The position numbers and the translations under genes were made by a program. The notes under the pieces are model-generated. The model saw only the letters and a program-made list of their open reading frames with translations, ran no database searches and had not been told where the DNA came from. DNA of 21,974 nt from a virus. Each line of letters opens with the position of its first letter. The first letter of the stretch is position 1. The DNA is taken from IMG/VR virus record IMGVR_UViG_3300036945_001261, positions 1 through 21,974 of that record; one strand, written 5' to 3'. Of this stretch, positions 7,187 through 14,381 are shown piece after piece.

Positions 7187-8037
7187 CCGCCAAAACCCTC
7201 CCCGGCCCCCTGGCCGCGCAGGTTGCCGCCGGCTCCCTCACCTGGGCCTGGTTCGCCGAGATCATCCGCACCGATGCCTATGCCCTGCGCCTGTGCGGCG
7301 GCACACGTGATGCAGTCATCGACGGCGACACCTACACCGCCTCTGACGGCCTCACCATCAGCAGCATCGCCAGCAGCGTGGGCCTGAGCGTTGACAACGG
7401 CAAATTCACCCTGGGCGACAGCGCCATCGTCCTGCGCGAAGACATTCTTGATGGCCTGTGGGACGGCGCCAAGTACCGCCTCGGGCAATACAACTGGGCC
7501 AGCCCGAGTGACGGGGTGGTGGTGTGGGCGGCCGGCTGGCTGGGCGAGGCCGAGCCGCGCTTGGGCGCCTATGACTTCGAGTTCCGCGACTTGCGCCAGG
7601 CCCTGCAGCAAGACACCACCCGCGTGCACGAGTTCGCCTGCCCCTACGTGCTGGGTGATGCGCGTTGCACCCAAGACCTCACCGCCTTCACCATCGCCGC
7701 CGTGCCGCTCACCAGCGTCACCAGCACGCGCATCTTCGCCGCGTCGTCACTCGCCGCCGCGGCCGGCTACTACACCGAAGGCCGGTTGCTCTTCACCACC
7801 GGCGCCAACGCCAACGGCATCTGGCGCCAGATCCAGGCCCACGCCACCGGCGGCGTCATGACCCTCACGCGCCCGCTGCTGCGCGCCGCGTCGGTGGCCG
7901 ATCAATTCACCATCATCGCCGGCTGTGACCATCAGCCCGCAACCTGCCGCGACAAGTTCTCAAACAAGGTGAACTACGGCGGCTGCGACACCAAGCCCAG
8001 CCGCAGCGACATCATCAACGGGGAGCTAGCGCCGTGA
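7183..8037 (+). CDS. Tail hub protein, DUF2163 family, likely Fe-S binding
   Basis: A 284-aa protein of the DUF2163 / phage BR0599 family, the baseplate hub of gene-transfer-agent-like tails and functional counterpart of lambda gpL. The N-terminus (LAAQVAAGSLTWAWFAEIIRTD, then GxTYTASDG) and the C-terminal GCDHQPATCRDKFSNKVNYGG block are family marks. Cysteines 153 and 162 (C-x8-C) and 248 and 255 (C-x6-C) are arranged like the four ligands of the [4Fe-4S] cluster described for lambda gpL. Two more cysteines lie at 38 and 268. It overlaps both neighbours by a few bases. The Fe-S cluster is inference from spacing and family. Confidence 0.93.
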   Translation: MTAKTLPGPLAAQVAAGSLTWAWFAEIIRTDAYALRLCGGTRDAVIDGDTYTASDGLTISSIASSVGLSVDNGKFTLGDSAIVLREDILDGLWDGAKYRLGQYNWASPSDGVVVWAAGWLGEAEPRLGAYDFEFRDLRQALQQDTTRVHEFACPYVLGDARCTQDLTAFTIAAVPLTSVTSTRIFAASSLAAAAGYYTEGRLLFTTGANANGIWRQIQAHATGGVMTLTRPLLRAASVADQFTIIAGCDHQPATCRDKFSNKVNYGGCDTKPSRSDIINGELAP

Positions 8038-8489
8038 TGAGCCAGCCCGCCACCGTCTCGCGCGCCGACTGGCTGGCCTGGCTGCTCAGCCTGGAGGGCA
8101 CGCCCTACCAACACCAGGGCCGCACGCCCGGCGTGGCCATGGATTGCGTCGCCCCGCTGGTGTGCGGCGCCGTGCGCTTCGGCCACAAACCCCCGGGCTT
8201 CGATTTCAACGGCTACAGCCGCGAGCCCGATGGTTCACTGAAAGCGCTGCTCGACGCCAACCTCGTGCCCATCGAGCGCGACCGCCTGCAGGTGGGTGAC
8301 GCCGTGTTGAACGGCTTTCGCCTCGAGCAGCCGCGCCACCTCGCCATCATCGTCGGCGAGGCGTTCGACCAGTGGGTCATGCTGCACGCCAGCTCCGTGG
8401 TGGGCCGGATGCAGCAAGAGCGCATCCAGTACAACCGGCGGCTCTACCGCTTCGTGCAGGGCTACCGCCTGCCCTGGGTGCAGGCATGA
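8037..8489 (+). CDS. NlpC/P60 cell-wall peptidase of the tail tip
   Basis: A 150-aa NlpC/P60-type peptidase (TIGR02219-like), which cuts peptidoglycan peptides at the tip during DNA entry. Visible catalytic residues, counted from the upstream GTG, are Cys38 in MDCVA after GTPYQHQGR, His102 in RHLAII and His118 in LHASS. The ATG at 8037 overlaps the hub stop (TGATG), and GGGGAG (8021-8026) lies 10 bases upstream. A GTG at 8034 is an equally possible start, one residue longer, with 7-base spacing. The 3' end overlaps the tip protein gene by 4 bases (ATGA). The order DUF2460-DUF2163-NlpC/P60-large tip protein is the gene transfer agent arrangement. Confidence 0.93.
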   Translation: MSQPATVSRADWLAWLLSLEGTPYQHQGRTPGVAMDCVAPLVCGAVRFGHKPPGFDFNGYSREPDGSLKALLDANLVPIERDRLQVGDAVLNGFRLEQPRHLAIIVGEAFDQWVMLHASSVVGRMQQERIQYNRRLYRFVQGYRLPWVQA

Positions 8490-11473
8490 GCAGCGGCCGG
8501 CAAGCGCTCACCATCGTCGGCCAGGTTGCCGGCGCGGCCATCGGTGGCCCCATTGGCGCAGCCATCGGCGGCGCCATCGGCGGCGAAATCGGCGGCTTCA
8601 TCGACGGCCCGCCGGAGGGGCCGAGACTTGACGACACCAGCGCCCCGGCCATCGAATACGGCAGCCAGGTGCCGCGCCTCTACGGCCGCGTCTGGTGCAC
8701 CTTGTCGCCGCGCTGGTGGTCGGGCCTGCGCGAAAGCGCCGAGGTCGTCGGCGGCAAGGGCGGCGACAGCGGCCAAGAGCAGTACAGCTACCGCGCCGAC
8801 CTGCTGGGCGTGCTGGGCGAGGTGGACCTGACGCGCTGGCCCGACCCAGTTTGGACCAGAATTCGCATCGACGGCAAGATCGTCGCCAGCCGCCTGGCCA
8901 GCAGCAGCACCGACACGCTCACCAACACCGCCGAAACGGAGGATTGGAGCGACGTCGAGCTGTTCAACGGCGACGCCGCGCAGGCGCCGTGGAGCGTGAT
9001 GGAGGCGGTAGAGGGCGCCACCAACGCCATTGCCTACCGCGGGCAGGTGACCATCGGTTTCACCAACCTGCTCATGCCTGGCGGGCGCCGGCCTTCGCTG
9101 ATCGAGGTCGAGGTGTGCACCGACGCCACCGCCGTGACCGGCCTGGCCAACTGCGTGCTGCAGGCCAACTTCGTGAGCGATGCGAGTGACAGCAGCTACT
9201 ACAACAACACGCCCGCGGTGGTCGGGTCTTGGAGCTACGGCCCGAACCTGAGCACCGGCGTTTCCAACGCCAACAAAGAGGTCGTCTGGTCTGACGCCGA
9301 CATGGCCGTGCGCAGCGCCACCGGCTTCACCCTGCAAACCCGTGTGACGCTGCGGGCCATGGATTTCGGCGACTCGGCCGCCGGCCAGAACATCATCCTG
9401 CGCATGGATTGGGTGAGCGGCGCCACGCGCACCCTGTCGCTCGCGGCTGAGCGCAGATTCTCGGGTGATCTGGAGCTGATCGCCAGCGACGGCACCACGG
9501 AGTATTGGCGCATCAGCGTGGCGCAAGATCAGTCCTACCACGTCGCCTTCGTGGTGAGCGCCGGTGCCTCGCCCACGTTGGATGTTTACCTCGACGGCAC
9601 CGTGGCTTACTCCGGCGCGTTCACCAACTGGCCCTCGACCAGCGCCACGGTTTACACCGAAATGTTCAGCACCTTCGGCACCCGCGGCTGGGAGCTGGCC
9701 TGGGTTGACCTCTGGATGCTGCCGCTGTACTCGGCCGACTTCGCAGCACCCGCCGAGCCCGATGCCCCCGATGCGCCGCTTGGCTCATTCACGCCGCTCA
9801 CCGTTGACCTGCAAGACGTGCTCGAAAGCGAAATGCTGCGCTGCGAGCCGCTCACCTCAGCACACATCGACATGGCTGCCGCCGCCGGCAAAGAGGTGTA
9901 CGGCTTCAAGGCCGCCGGCAGCGCTGCGCAGTCTTGCGCCACATTGCTGGATTGGTACTACCTCGACCTGTTTTGCGCCGCCACCATCACCGCCGTGGCC
10001 CGCGGCGGCAGCAGCGAGCAGACCATCGCCTACGGCTACTCCGGCGCCGGGTTGGGCGGCGCGTCGGACCCCTTCGCCGGCCTGGTGCGCGGCGCCGACG
10101 TGGAGCAGCAGCGCTCCACCTCGGTGGGCTACATCAACATCCTGGCCGACGGCGAGGCCGGCAGCGAAAACGGTGACCGCATCGGCACCGGCAACGCCAT
10201 CCGGCAGATCAGCTTTCCGCTCTACTCCATTGCCAGCGCCGCCAAGGGCCGCGCCAACAGCATCACGCATGACACCCGCGTGGCGGCGCACAAGGCCACC
10301 GTGCGCTTCAGCGCCCGCTACGGCGCGCTCATGCAGCCCGCCAGCGTGGTCACGCTCACCGACAACAAGGCCCTGAGCTACCGCGTGCGCGTGCTGCGCC
10401 TGGTGTGGAACCAGGGCGTTTACGAGGCCGATGTCTGCCTCGACGACCCGACCATTCTGACTGATGTGGGCGTTGCCAGCGACGCCGACACCCAGGCCAT
10501 CGAAGTGCCGGCGCCCGGCATCGCCGAGTTCATCGCGCTTGATCTGCCCAAGCTCCTGCCCGCCGACAACGAGCCCGGCTACCTCGGTCTGGTGAAAACG
10601 CCTGATGCTGCCGGCGCCCGCTGGTTCGACAGCGCCGACGACGTGACCTACGCTGCCCGCGCCGACTACGTGAACGACGCGACGTTCGGCACCGTCACCG
10701 CAAAAACAGGCAGCTTCAACCGCGGCGTGCTGTTCGACGAAACCTCCACGCTCACGGTTGATGTGGGCGACGGCGTGCTCACCAGCACCACGCACGCAGC
10801 CCTGCTCGGCAGCCGCGCCCTGAATGCCTTTGCGGTGGGCGTGAACGTCCGCCTGGCGCTGGGCCAGTACCGCACCGCCACCCTCGTCAGCCCCGGCATC
10901 TACAGGCTCACGGGCTTCGTGAACATGGGCGCGAAGGGCACCGAGCGATTCTGCGCCGGCATCATCGTCGGCGATTCCTTCGCCCTGCTCGGCACCGCAG
11001 GCACCAACCGCATCCCGCGCACGCTGCCCACGCTGGGCGTGCCCACCTACACCAAAGCCGTCGCCGTTGGCCGCACCCTGGCCGGCGTCACGGCCGTGCC
11101 GCTCACGCCCTACGGTGTGTCACTCAAGCCCCTGGCCCCGGTGGATCTGCGGGCCAACCGCAACGCCACCAGCGGCGACATCGTGCTGAGCGCCCTGCGC
11201 CGCACGCGCGACGACTGCCGCTTCGGCGGCGCCCTGGGTGACGCCTGCCCGCTGGGTGAGGCCATCGACCTGCGCCGCTGGCGCCTCTACACCAGCAGCG
11301 CCTTCACCACCGTGCTGCGCGAGCTGGGCACCACCACCAACGCGGCCACCGCCACCTACACCAGCGCGCAGCGCGCAACAGACGGCCACAGCCTCTACGG
11401 CAGCCTCTTCGTGGGCGTGGCGCAGATGAGCGACACCATGGGCGCGGGCTACGAACTCACAGGCACGATATGA
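8486..11473 (+). CDS. Tail tip attachment / host specificity protein with LamG-like insert
   Basis: A 995-aa protein at the place of lambda gpJ or the gene transfer agent Megatron protein. The N-terminus is a glycine-zipper stretch (QVAGAAIGGPIGAAIGGAIG) followed by the typical IEYGSQVPRLYGR and ADLLGVLGEVD segments. Residues about 220-415 look like an inserted concanavalin/LamG-type jelly roll: FTLQTRVTLR near 280, then LDVYLDGTVAYSG near 365-377. After it comes the conserved hub-type part (SFTPLTVDLQDVLE; then HKATVRFSARYGALMQPASV; then VLRLVWNQGVYEADVCLDDP). The C-terminal 300 residues are less conserved and probably face the host. The start ATG 8486 overlaps the peptidase stop. The frame is open to 8372, but the earlier ATG lies inside the peptidase gene and gives no family sequence. 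Confidence 0.93.
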   Translation: MSSGRQALTIVGQVAGAAIGGPIGAAIGGAIGGEIGGFIDGPPEGPRLDDTSAPAIEYGSQVPRLYGRVWCTLSPRWWSGLRESAEVVGGKGGDSGQEQYSYRADLLGVLGEVDLTRWPDPVWTRIRIDGKIVASRLASSSTDTLTNTAETEDWSDVELFNGDAAQAPWSVMEAVEGATNAIAYRGQVTIGFTNLLMPGGRRPSLIEVEVCTDATAVTGLANCVLQANFVSDASDSSYYNNTPAVVGSWSYGPNLSTGVSNANKEVVWSDADMAVRSATGFTLQTRVTLRAMDFGDSAAGQNIILRMDWVSGATRTLSLAAERRFSGDLELIASDGTTEYWRISVAQDQSYHVAFVVSAGASPTLDVYLDGTVAYSGAFTNWPSTSATVYTEMFSTFGTRGWELAWVDLWMLPLYSADFAAPAEPDAPDAPLGSFTPLTVDLQDVLESEMLRCEPLTSAHIDMAAAAGKEVYGFKAAGSAAQSCATLLDWYYLDLFCAATITAVARGGSSEQTIAYGYSGAGLGGASDPFAGLVRGADVEQQRSTSVGYINILADGEAGSENGDRIGTGNAIRQISFPLYSIASAAKGRANSITHDTRVAAHKATVRFSARYGALMQPASVVTLTDNKALSYRVRVLRLVWNQGVYEADVCLDDPTILTDVGVASDADTQAIEVPAPGIAEFIALDLPKLLPADNEPGYLGLVKTPDAAGARWFDSADDVTYAARADYVNDATFGTVTAKTGSFNRGVLFDETSTLTVDVGDGVLTSTTHAALLGSRALNAFAVGVNVRLALGQYRTATLVSPGIYRLTGFVNMGAKGTERFCAGIIVGDSFALLGTAGTNRIPRTLPTLGVPTYTKAVAVGRTLAGVTAVPLTPYGVSLKPLAPVDLRANRNATSGDIVLSALRRTRDDCRFGGALGDACPLGEAIDLRRWRLYTSSAFTTVLRELGTTTNAATATYTSAQRATDGHSLYGSLFVGVAQMSDTMGAGYELTGTI

Positions 11474-12693
11474 CCACACTGCAAACCGTCACCGCCGAAC
11501 AGGTGAACAAAGAGACGCCCTTCGCCGAGAACTTCGACAGCCTGAGCGCGGCGGCCATCTATGCCAAGCGCCACCCCGTCACGGCGGGCCTGGTGTGGGG
11601 CTTCTACGGCGGCCTTTACAACGGCAACACCATCGCCGACGGCACGGTGACGCTCACCGACGCAGCCACCAACTATGTCGTCGTGCTGCGCAGCACGGGC
11701 GTGGTGAGCACCAGCACGAGCAGCGCGAACAGCGTGAATCCGTTGTACGCCAAGCTCTACACGCTCACCACGGCGGGCTCGGTCGTAACCGCCGAGGTGG
11801 ATTCCCGTTGGGACGCAAACGGCCTTTTCTTCAGCAGCGGCGGCGGTGGCGGTGCCGTTGCCACGGATGTAATTTGGGACGCCGCAGGTGATCTTGCTGT
11901 CGGCTCAGGCTCGAACACGGCGGTGCGGCTTGCGCGCGGCAGCGCCTTGCAGGTTCTTCGCGTGAATGCCGGCGGCACCGATCTGGAGTACGCAACACCC
12001 AGCAGTGGCGGGGCCATTGCCACGGATGTGATCTGGGATGCCGTGGGTGACCTGGCCGTGGGCTCGGGCGCCAACACCGCAGTGCGGCTCGCTCGTGGCA
12101 GCGCCTTGCAGGTGCTGCGCGTGAATGCCGGCGGCACCGATCTGGAGTACGCCACGCCCACGGCCGGCAGCACCATCGGCCAGCACATGCTGCCGGTGAT
12201 GGCCTCGGCGATGACGCCGCGCTCCACGGGCGGCTGCGGCACGTTGGTGATTGATGGCGGCGCTTCAGACCAGCCCGACATTCCCTACCTGCCATTCGAC
12301 GCCGCCACGCAGGAGGGCGCTGATTTCTCTGTCGCCATGCCCGAGAGCTGGAACGAGGGCACCATCACCTTCAAGCCGATCTGGAAGCATCAGGCCACCA
12401 CCGTCAACTTCGGCGTGGTGTGGCGCCTGCGGGCCATTGCGTTCAGTGACGACGATGCGATGGCCTCGAACTTCGGCACTGGCCAGACCAGCACCGACAC
12501 AGGTGGCACTACGCGCGACCACTACATCGGGCCGACCTCGGCCGCGATCACGATTGCCGGCTCGCCCGCGGCCGGCGACACGGTGTACTTCAACATCGAG
12601 CGCATCGTGAGCGACGGCGCCGACACGATGGCCGTCGATGCCGAGCTGCTCGGGGTTCGCATCTACTACACCACCGCAGCCGAGACAGACTGA
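11470..12693 (+). CDS. Tail fibre-type protein with two 53-aa repeats
   Basis: A 407-aa structural protein, probably a tip-attached fibre or decoration. The N-terminal 125 residues (FAENFDSLSAAAIYAKRH; then GLVWGFYGGLYNGNTIADGT) are of a kind common in phage tail proteins beside the tip protein. Residues about 129-234 are two tandem 53-aa repeats of the ATDVIWDAxGDLAVGSG type, a motif found in many phage fibres. The C-terminal part (about 240-407) is a beta domain: MPESWNEGTITFKPIWKH, AFSDDDAMASNFGTGQT, then AVDAELLGVRIYYTT. The start overlaps the tip gene (ATGA at 11470-11473). It should bind the cell surface or shape the tip, but receptor binding is not shown by the sequence. Confidence 0.82.
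   Translation: MTTLQTVTAEQVNKETPFAENFDSLSAAAIYAKRHPVTAGLVWGFYGGLYNGNTIADGTVTLTDAATNYVVVLRSTGVVSTSTSSANSVNPLYAKLYTLTTAGSVVTAEVDSRWDANGLFFSSGGGGGAVATDVIWDAAGDLAVGSGSNTAVRLARGSALQVLRVNAGGTDLEYATPSSGGAIATDVIWDAVGDLAVGSGANTAVRLARGSALQVLRVNAGGTDLEYATPTAGSTIGQHMLPVMASAMTPRSTGGCGTLVIDGGASDQPDIPYLPFDAATQEGADFSVAMPESWNEGTITFKPIWKHQATTVNFGVVWRLRAIAFSDDDAMASNFGTGQTSTDTGGTTRDHYIGPTSAAITIAGSPAAGDTVYFNIERIVSDGADTMAVDAELLGVRIYYTTAAETD
11854..12171 (+). repeat. Tandem direct repeat, 2 x 159 bp, in the fibre gene
   Basis: Two in-frame copies of 159 bp (11854-12012 and 12013-12171) encode nearly the same 53 residues; I see only a handful of amino-acid differences, while many third positions differ. The silent divergence shows that the duplication is not brand new and that the protein sequence is kept under selection. 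Confidence 0.95.
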
Positions 12694-13313
12694 TGCTGCA
12701 CGGCATCTCGAGCCACCTCAAGCGGTTGCCGCAGGCGAACCAGTGGAGCGCCGTGCGCATCTCCACGTTCTCACTCAGCAACCAAAGCTATAGCGTCAGC
12801 GAGGCCAGCAGCGCGAGCGGCTTCGTGATGACGCGTGTGGGCCGGTCGCAAGGCAAGTTCTACTGGGAAATTGAGCCCTCGGCCACCGGCACATTCGATT
12901 GCGCGGTGGGCATCCGGCGCAGTGATGAGGCGGTGGCCACCGCCATCAATCTCGGCAAGACCTGCGCCATGCGCGCCAACGCCACGCTCTTCACGGGTGA
13001 CACGGGCGCCAGCACCGGAACCGGGGCCACATTCGCTACCGGCAACCGCCTGATGGGCGCGATGGATCTGGTGCCGGGTGGGACCAACAAGCTCTGGCTC
13101 GGCGTGAACGGCACCTGGGCCAACAGCGGCAACCCAGCTGCAGGAACGGGCGCGTTGTTCAGCGGCTTCCCCGCTGGTGAGTGGCACCTCTTTGCGTGGA
13201 CGGACAACAACGTCGCGGGCGCTCATGACATCACCCTGGCCAACGGCCAGAGCGAAATCCTAACCTTCAACTACAGCGTGCCCGACGGCTTCAACCGCGG
13301 GCTGAGGTACTGA
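12693..13313 (+). CDS. Tail protein with SPRY-like domain
   Basis: A 206-aa protein. After about 45 residues it reads like a phage SPRY beta-sandwich: GKFYWEIEP near 53-61, then DCAVGIRR, then NRLMGAMDLVPGGTNKLWLGVNGTW, where the usual pattern is a strand with GVALDL followed by a KNG turn, and ALFSGFPAGEWHLFA before a final ILTFNYSVPDGF strand. SPRY domains in phage tails are taken to bind surface ligands, and in eukaryotes they bind proteins. The start overlaps the fibre stop by one base (TGATG), so the two are coupled and probably work together at the tip. The domain call is from pattern recognition only. Confidence 0.75.
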   Translation: MLHGISSHLKRLPQANQWSAVRISTFSLSNQSYSVSEASSASGFVMTRVGRSQGKFYWEIEPSATGTFDCAVGIRRSDEAVATAINLGKTCAMRANATLFTGDTGASTGTGATFATGNRLMGAMDLVPGGTNKLWLGVNGTWANSGNPAAGTGALFSGFPAGEWHLFAWTDNNVAGAHDITLANGQSEILTFNYSVPDGFNRGLRY

Positions 13314-13315
13314 GC

Positions 13316-13414
13316 ATGAAACGATTCCTGACCATCGCCGCCCTGCTGATCGCAACACAGGCCAACGCGCAGGGCATCTGCGCCGGCATCAGCCCCGCCG
13401 GCCCCGCTGTCTGA
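13316..13414 (+). CDS. 32-aa secreted microprotein
   Basis: A very short gene: start MKRFLTIAALLIATQANAQG, then ICAGISPAGPAV. It has a textbook Sec signal peptide: basic N-end, hydrophobic core, and A-N-A before the likely signal peptidase I cut after residue 18. That leaves a 14-residue peptide with one cysteine. There is no lipobox. The ATG lies 2 bases after the SPRY-like gene stop, and GAGG (13304-13307) is 8 bases upstream, so translation is likely. It stands between the tail fibre genes and the lysis genes. Possible roles are lysis timing, membrane stress or superinfection exclusion; none is shown. Confidence 0.65.
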   Translation: MKRFLTIAALLIATQANAQGICAGISPAGPAV

Positions 13415-13468
13415 CCGGCGCCGCCGCGCGCACGAACTTGCTCAACAACTCAAAGCGGCACCACCACC

Positions 13469-13792
13469 ATGAAACTCGAAATCCAGGAGATCCTCACCCA
13501 CCCGGTGATTGCGGCGGCTGCGGGGGCGCTGCTCGGCCTCAAGGCCCTGCCCGGCACGTCAATCGCCAACAAGCTGGCCAACGTCGTTGCCGGCTTCCTG
13601 CTGGCCGCGTGGGGTGGCGCGGCATTGGTCGAGTATCTTGAAATCGCCAACATCAAGATCGCGGCCGGGGCGATTTTCATGGTCGGCGCTGCTGGGCTGG
13701 TGGTGTTTGATGCATCCATTGCCGCGCTCAAGCAAACCGACCTCGTGGCCTTCTTCACCAACTGGCTGCCCAAGCGCAAGGGGGGCGAATGA
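13469..13792 (+). CDS. Holin-like small membrane protein
   Basis: A 107-aa protein with three predicted membrane segments (about residues 13-31, 40-58 and 63-86) and a basic C-terminus (KRKGGE), the layout of a class I holin. It lies upstream of the endolysin gene and after the tail genes, where phages keep holins. It would form holes in the inner membrane at lysis. No clear Shine-Dalgarno sequence precedes the ATG (ACCACCACC before it), and no other in-frame start is available upstream. A small hydrophobic structural protein is an alternative. The gene overlaps the next by 4 bases. Confidence 0.7.
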   Translation: MKLEIQEILTHPVIAAAAGALLGLKALPGTSIANKLANVVAGFLLAAWGGAALVEYLEIANIKIAAGAIFMVGAAGLVVFDASIAALKQTDLVAFFTNWLPKRKGGE

Positions 13793-14130
13793 TGCCGCAC
13801 GAACTGCTTGTCTACGCGGTGACCGCGATGTGCCTTTGGGCCATTGTTCACCCAGCCATTCCAACCTGCATTCTTGGCACCGCAGGGCTTTGCTGCGTGG
13901 GTGTGGGGGCCTTGCTCACGCTTGACTACCGCATGCAGCCCGCCGTTGATGTGGTGCTGTTTGGTGTGCTGCTGGGTGTGTTGCAGATCATCTGGCGCAC
14001 CTTCAAGAGTCAACGCAACCGACAACGGCGCCGCATGACCGATTGGGCGCCAGAGTGGCAGGCCACCGAGCCGCCGCGCGAGGTCGATCTGACGCCGCAG
14101 CGCCGCGTCTCTGGCGGAAGAAAAGAATGA
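13789..14130 (+). CDS. Small membrane protein of the lysis region, unknown
   Basis: A 113-aa protein that begins with ATGATG overlapping the previous stop. Hydrophobic stretches at about residues 6-24, 27-45 and 52-70 look like membrane segments. A strongly basic stretch (RTFKSQRNRQRRRM) follows, then a soluble tail of about 30 residues. It may be a second holin, an antiholin or a holin partner, since dual small membrane proteins often flank endolysin genes. I do not recognise the family. The mRNA upstream carries AAGGGGGGCG, a good ribosome binding site. It overlaps the next gene by 4 bases. Confidence 0.72.
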   Translation: MMPHELLVYAVTAMCLWAIVHPAIPTCILGTAGLCCVGVGALLTLDYRMQPAVDVVLFGVLLGVLQIIWRTFKSQRNRQRRRMTDWAPEWQATEPPREVDLTPQRRVSGGRKE

Positions 14131-14381
14131 GCCACGCCCTCTACACCGTTCGCGTCTTCTTCGACGACGCATCGGGCTGCGTCAAAGCGCCCGGCGTGTT
14201 CCGCAACATCAGCCGCGCGCCGGTGGTCCCGGGGTTGCCAAAGCTCGACATGATCGACTTCGCGCCCGAGGTGAATGTGGCGCAGTTGCGCGCGCACATG
14301 GGCGAGCGGCGCGAGATGCACGAGGCTGAAGCGCTGGCTGTGGTGGCGTGGCTGCGGGCGGTGCAGGCGGGGGCGGCGTGA
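14127..14381 (+). CDS. Small conserved-looking protein, unknown
   Basis: An 84-aa soluble protein (MSHALYTVRVFFDDASG start, then NVAQLRAHMGERREMHEAEALAVVAWLRAVQ). I chose ATG 14127, which overlaps the previous stop and has a purine-rich GGAAGAAAAG just before it. The frame is open further back to an ATG at 14043, but that part shadows the membrane protein gene. It lies between two lysis-type membrane genes and the endolysin. No motif suggests an enzyme. The start codon of the endolysin (GTG 14378) overlaps its stop. Confidence 0.75.
   Translation: MSHALYTVRVFFDDASGCVKAPGVFRNISRAPVVPGLPKLDMIDFAPEVNVAQLRAHMGERREMHEAEALAVVAWLRAVQAGAA

Noticed and set aside
9857-10795. Long minus-strand open frame opposite the tail tip gene
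   Set aside because: Shadow of the tip protein, with no plausible start signal and no recognisable domain.
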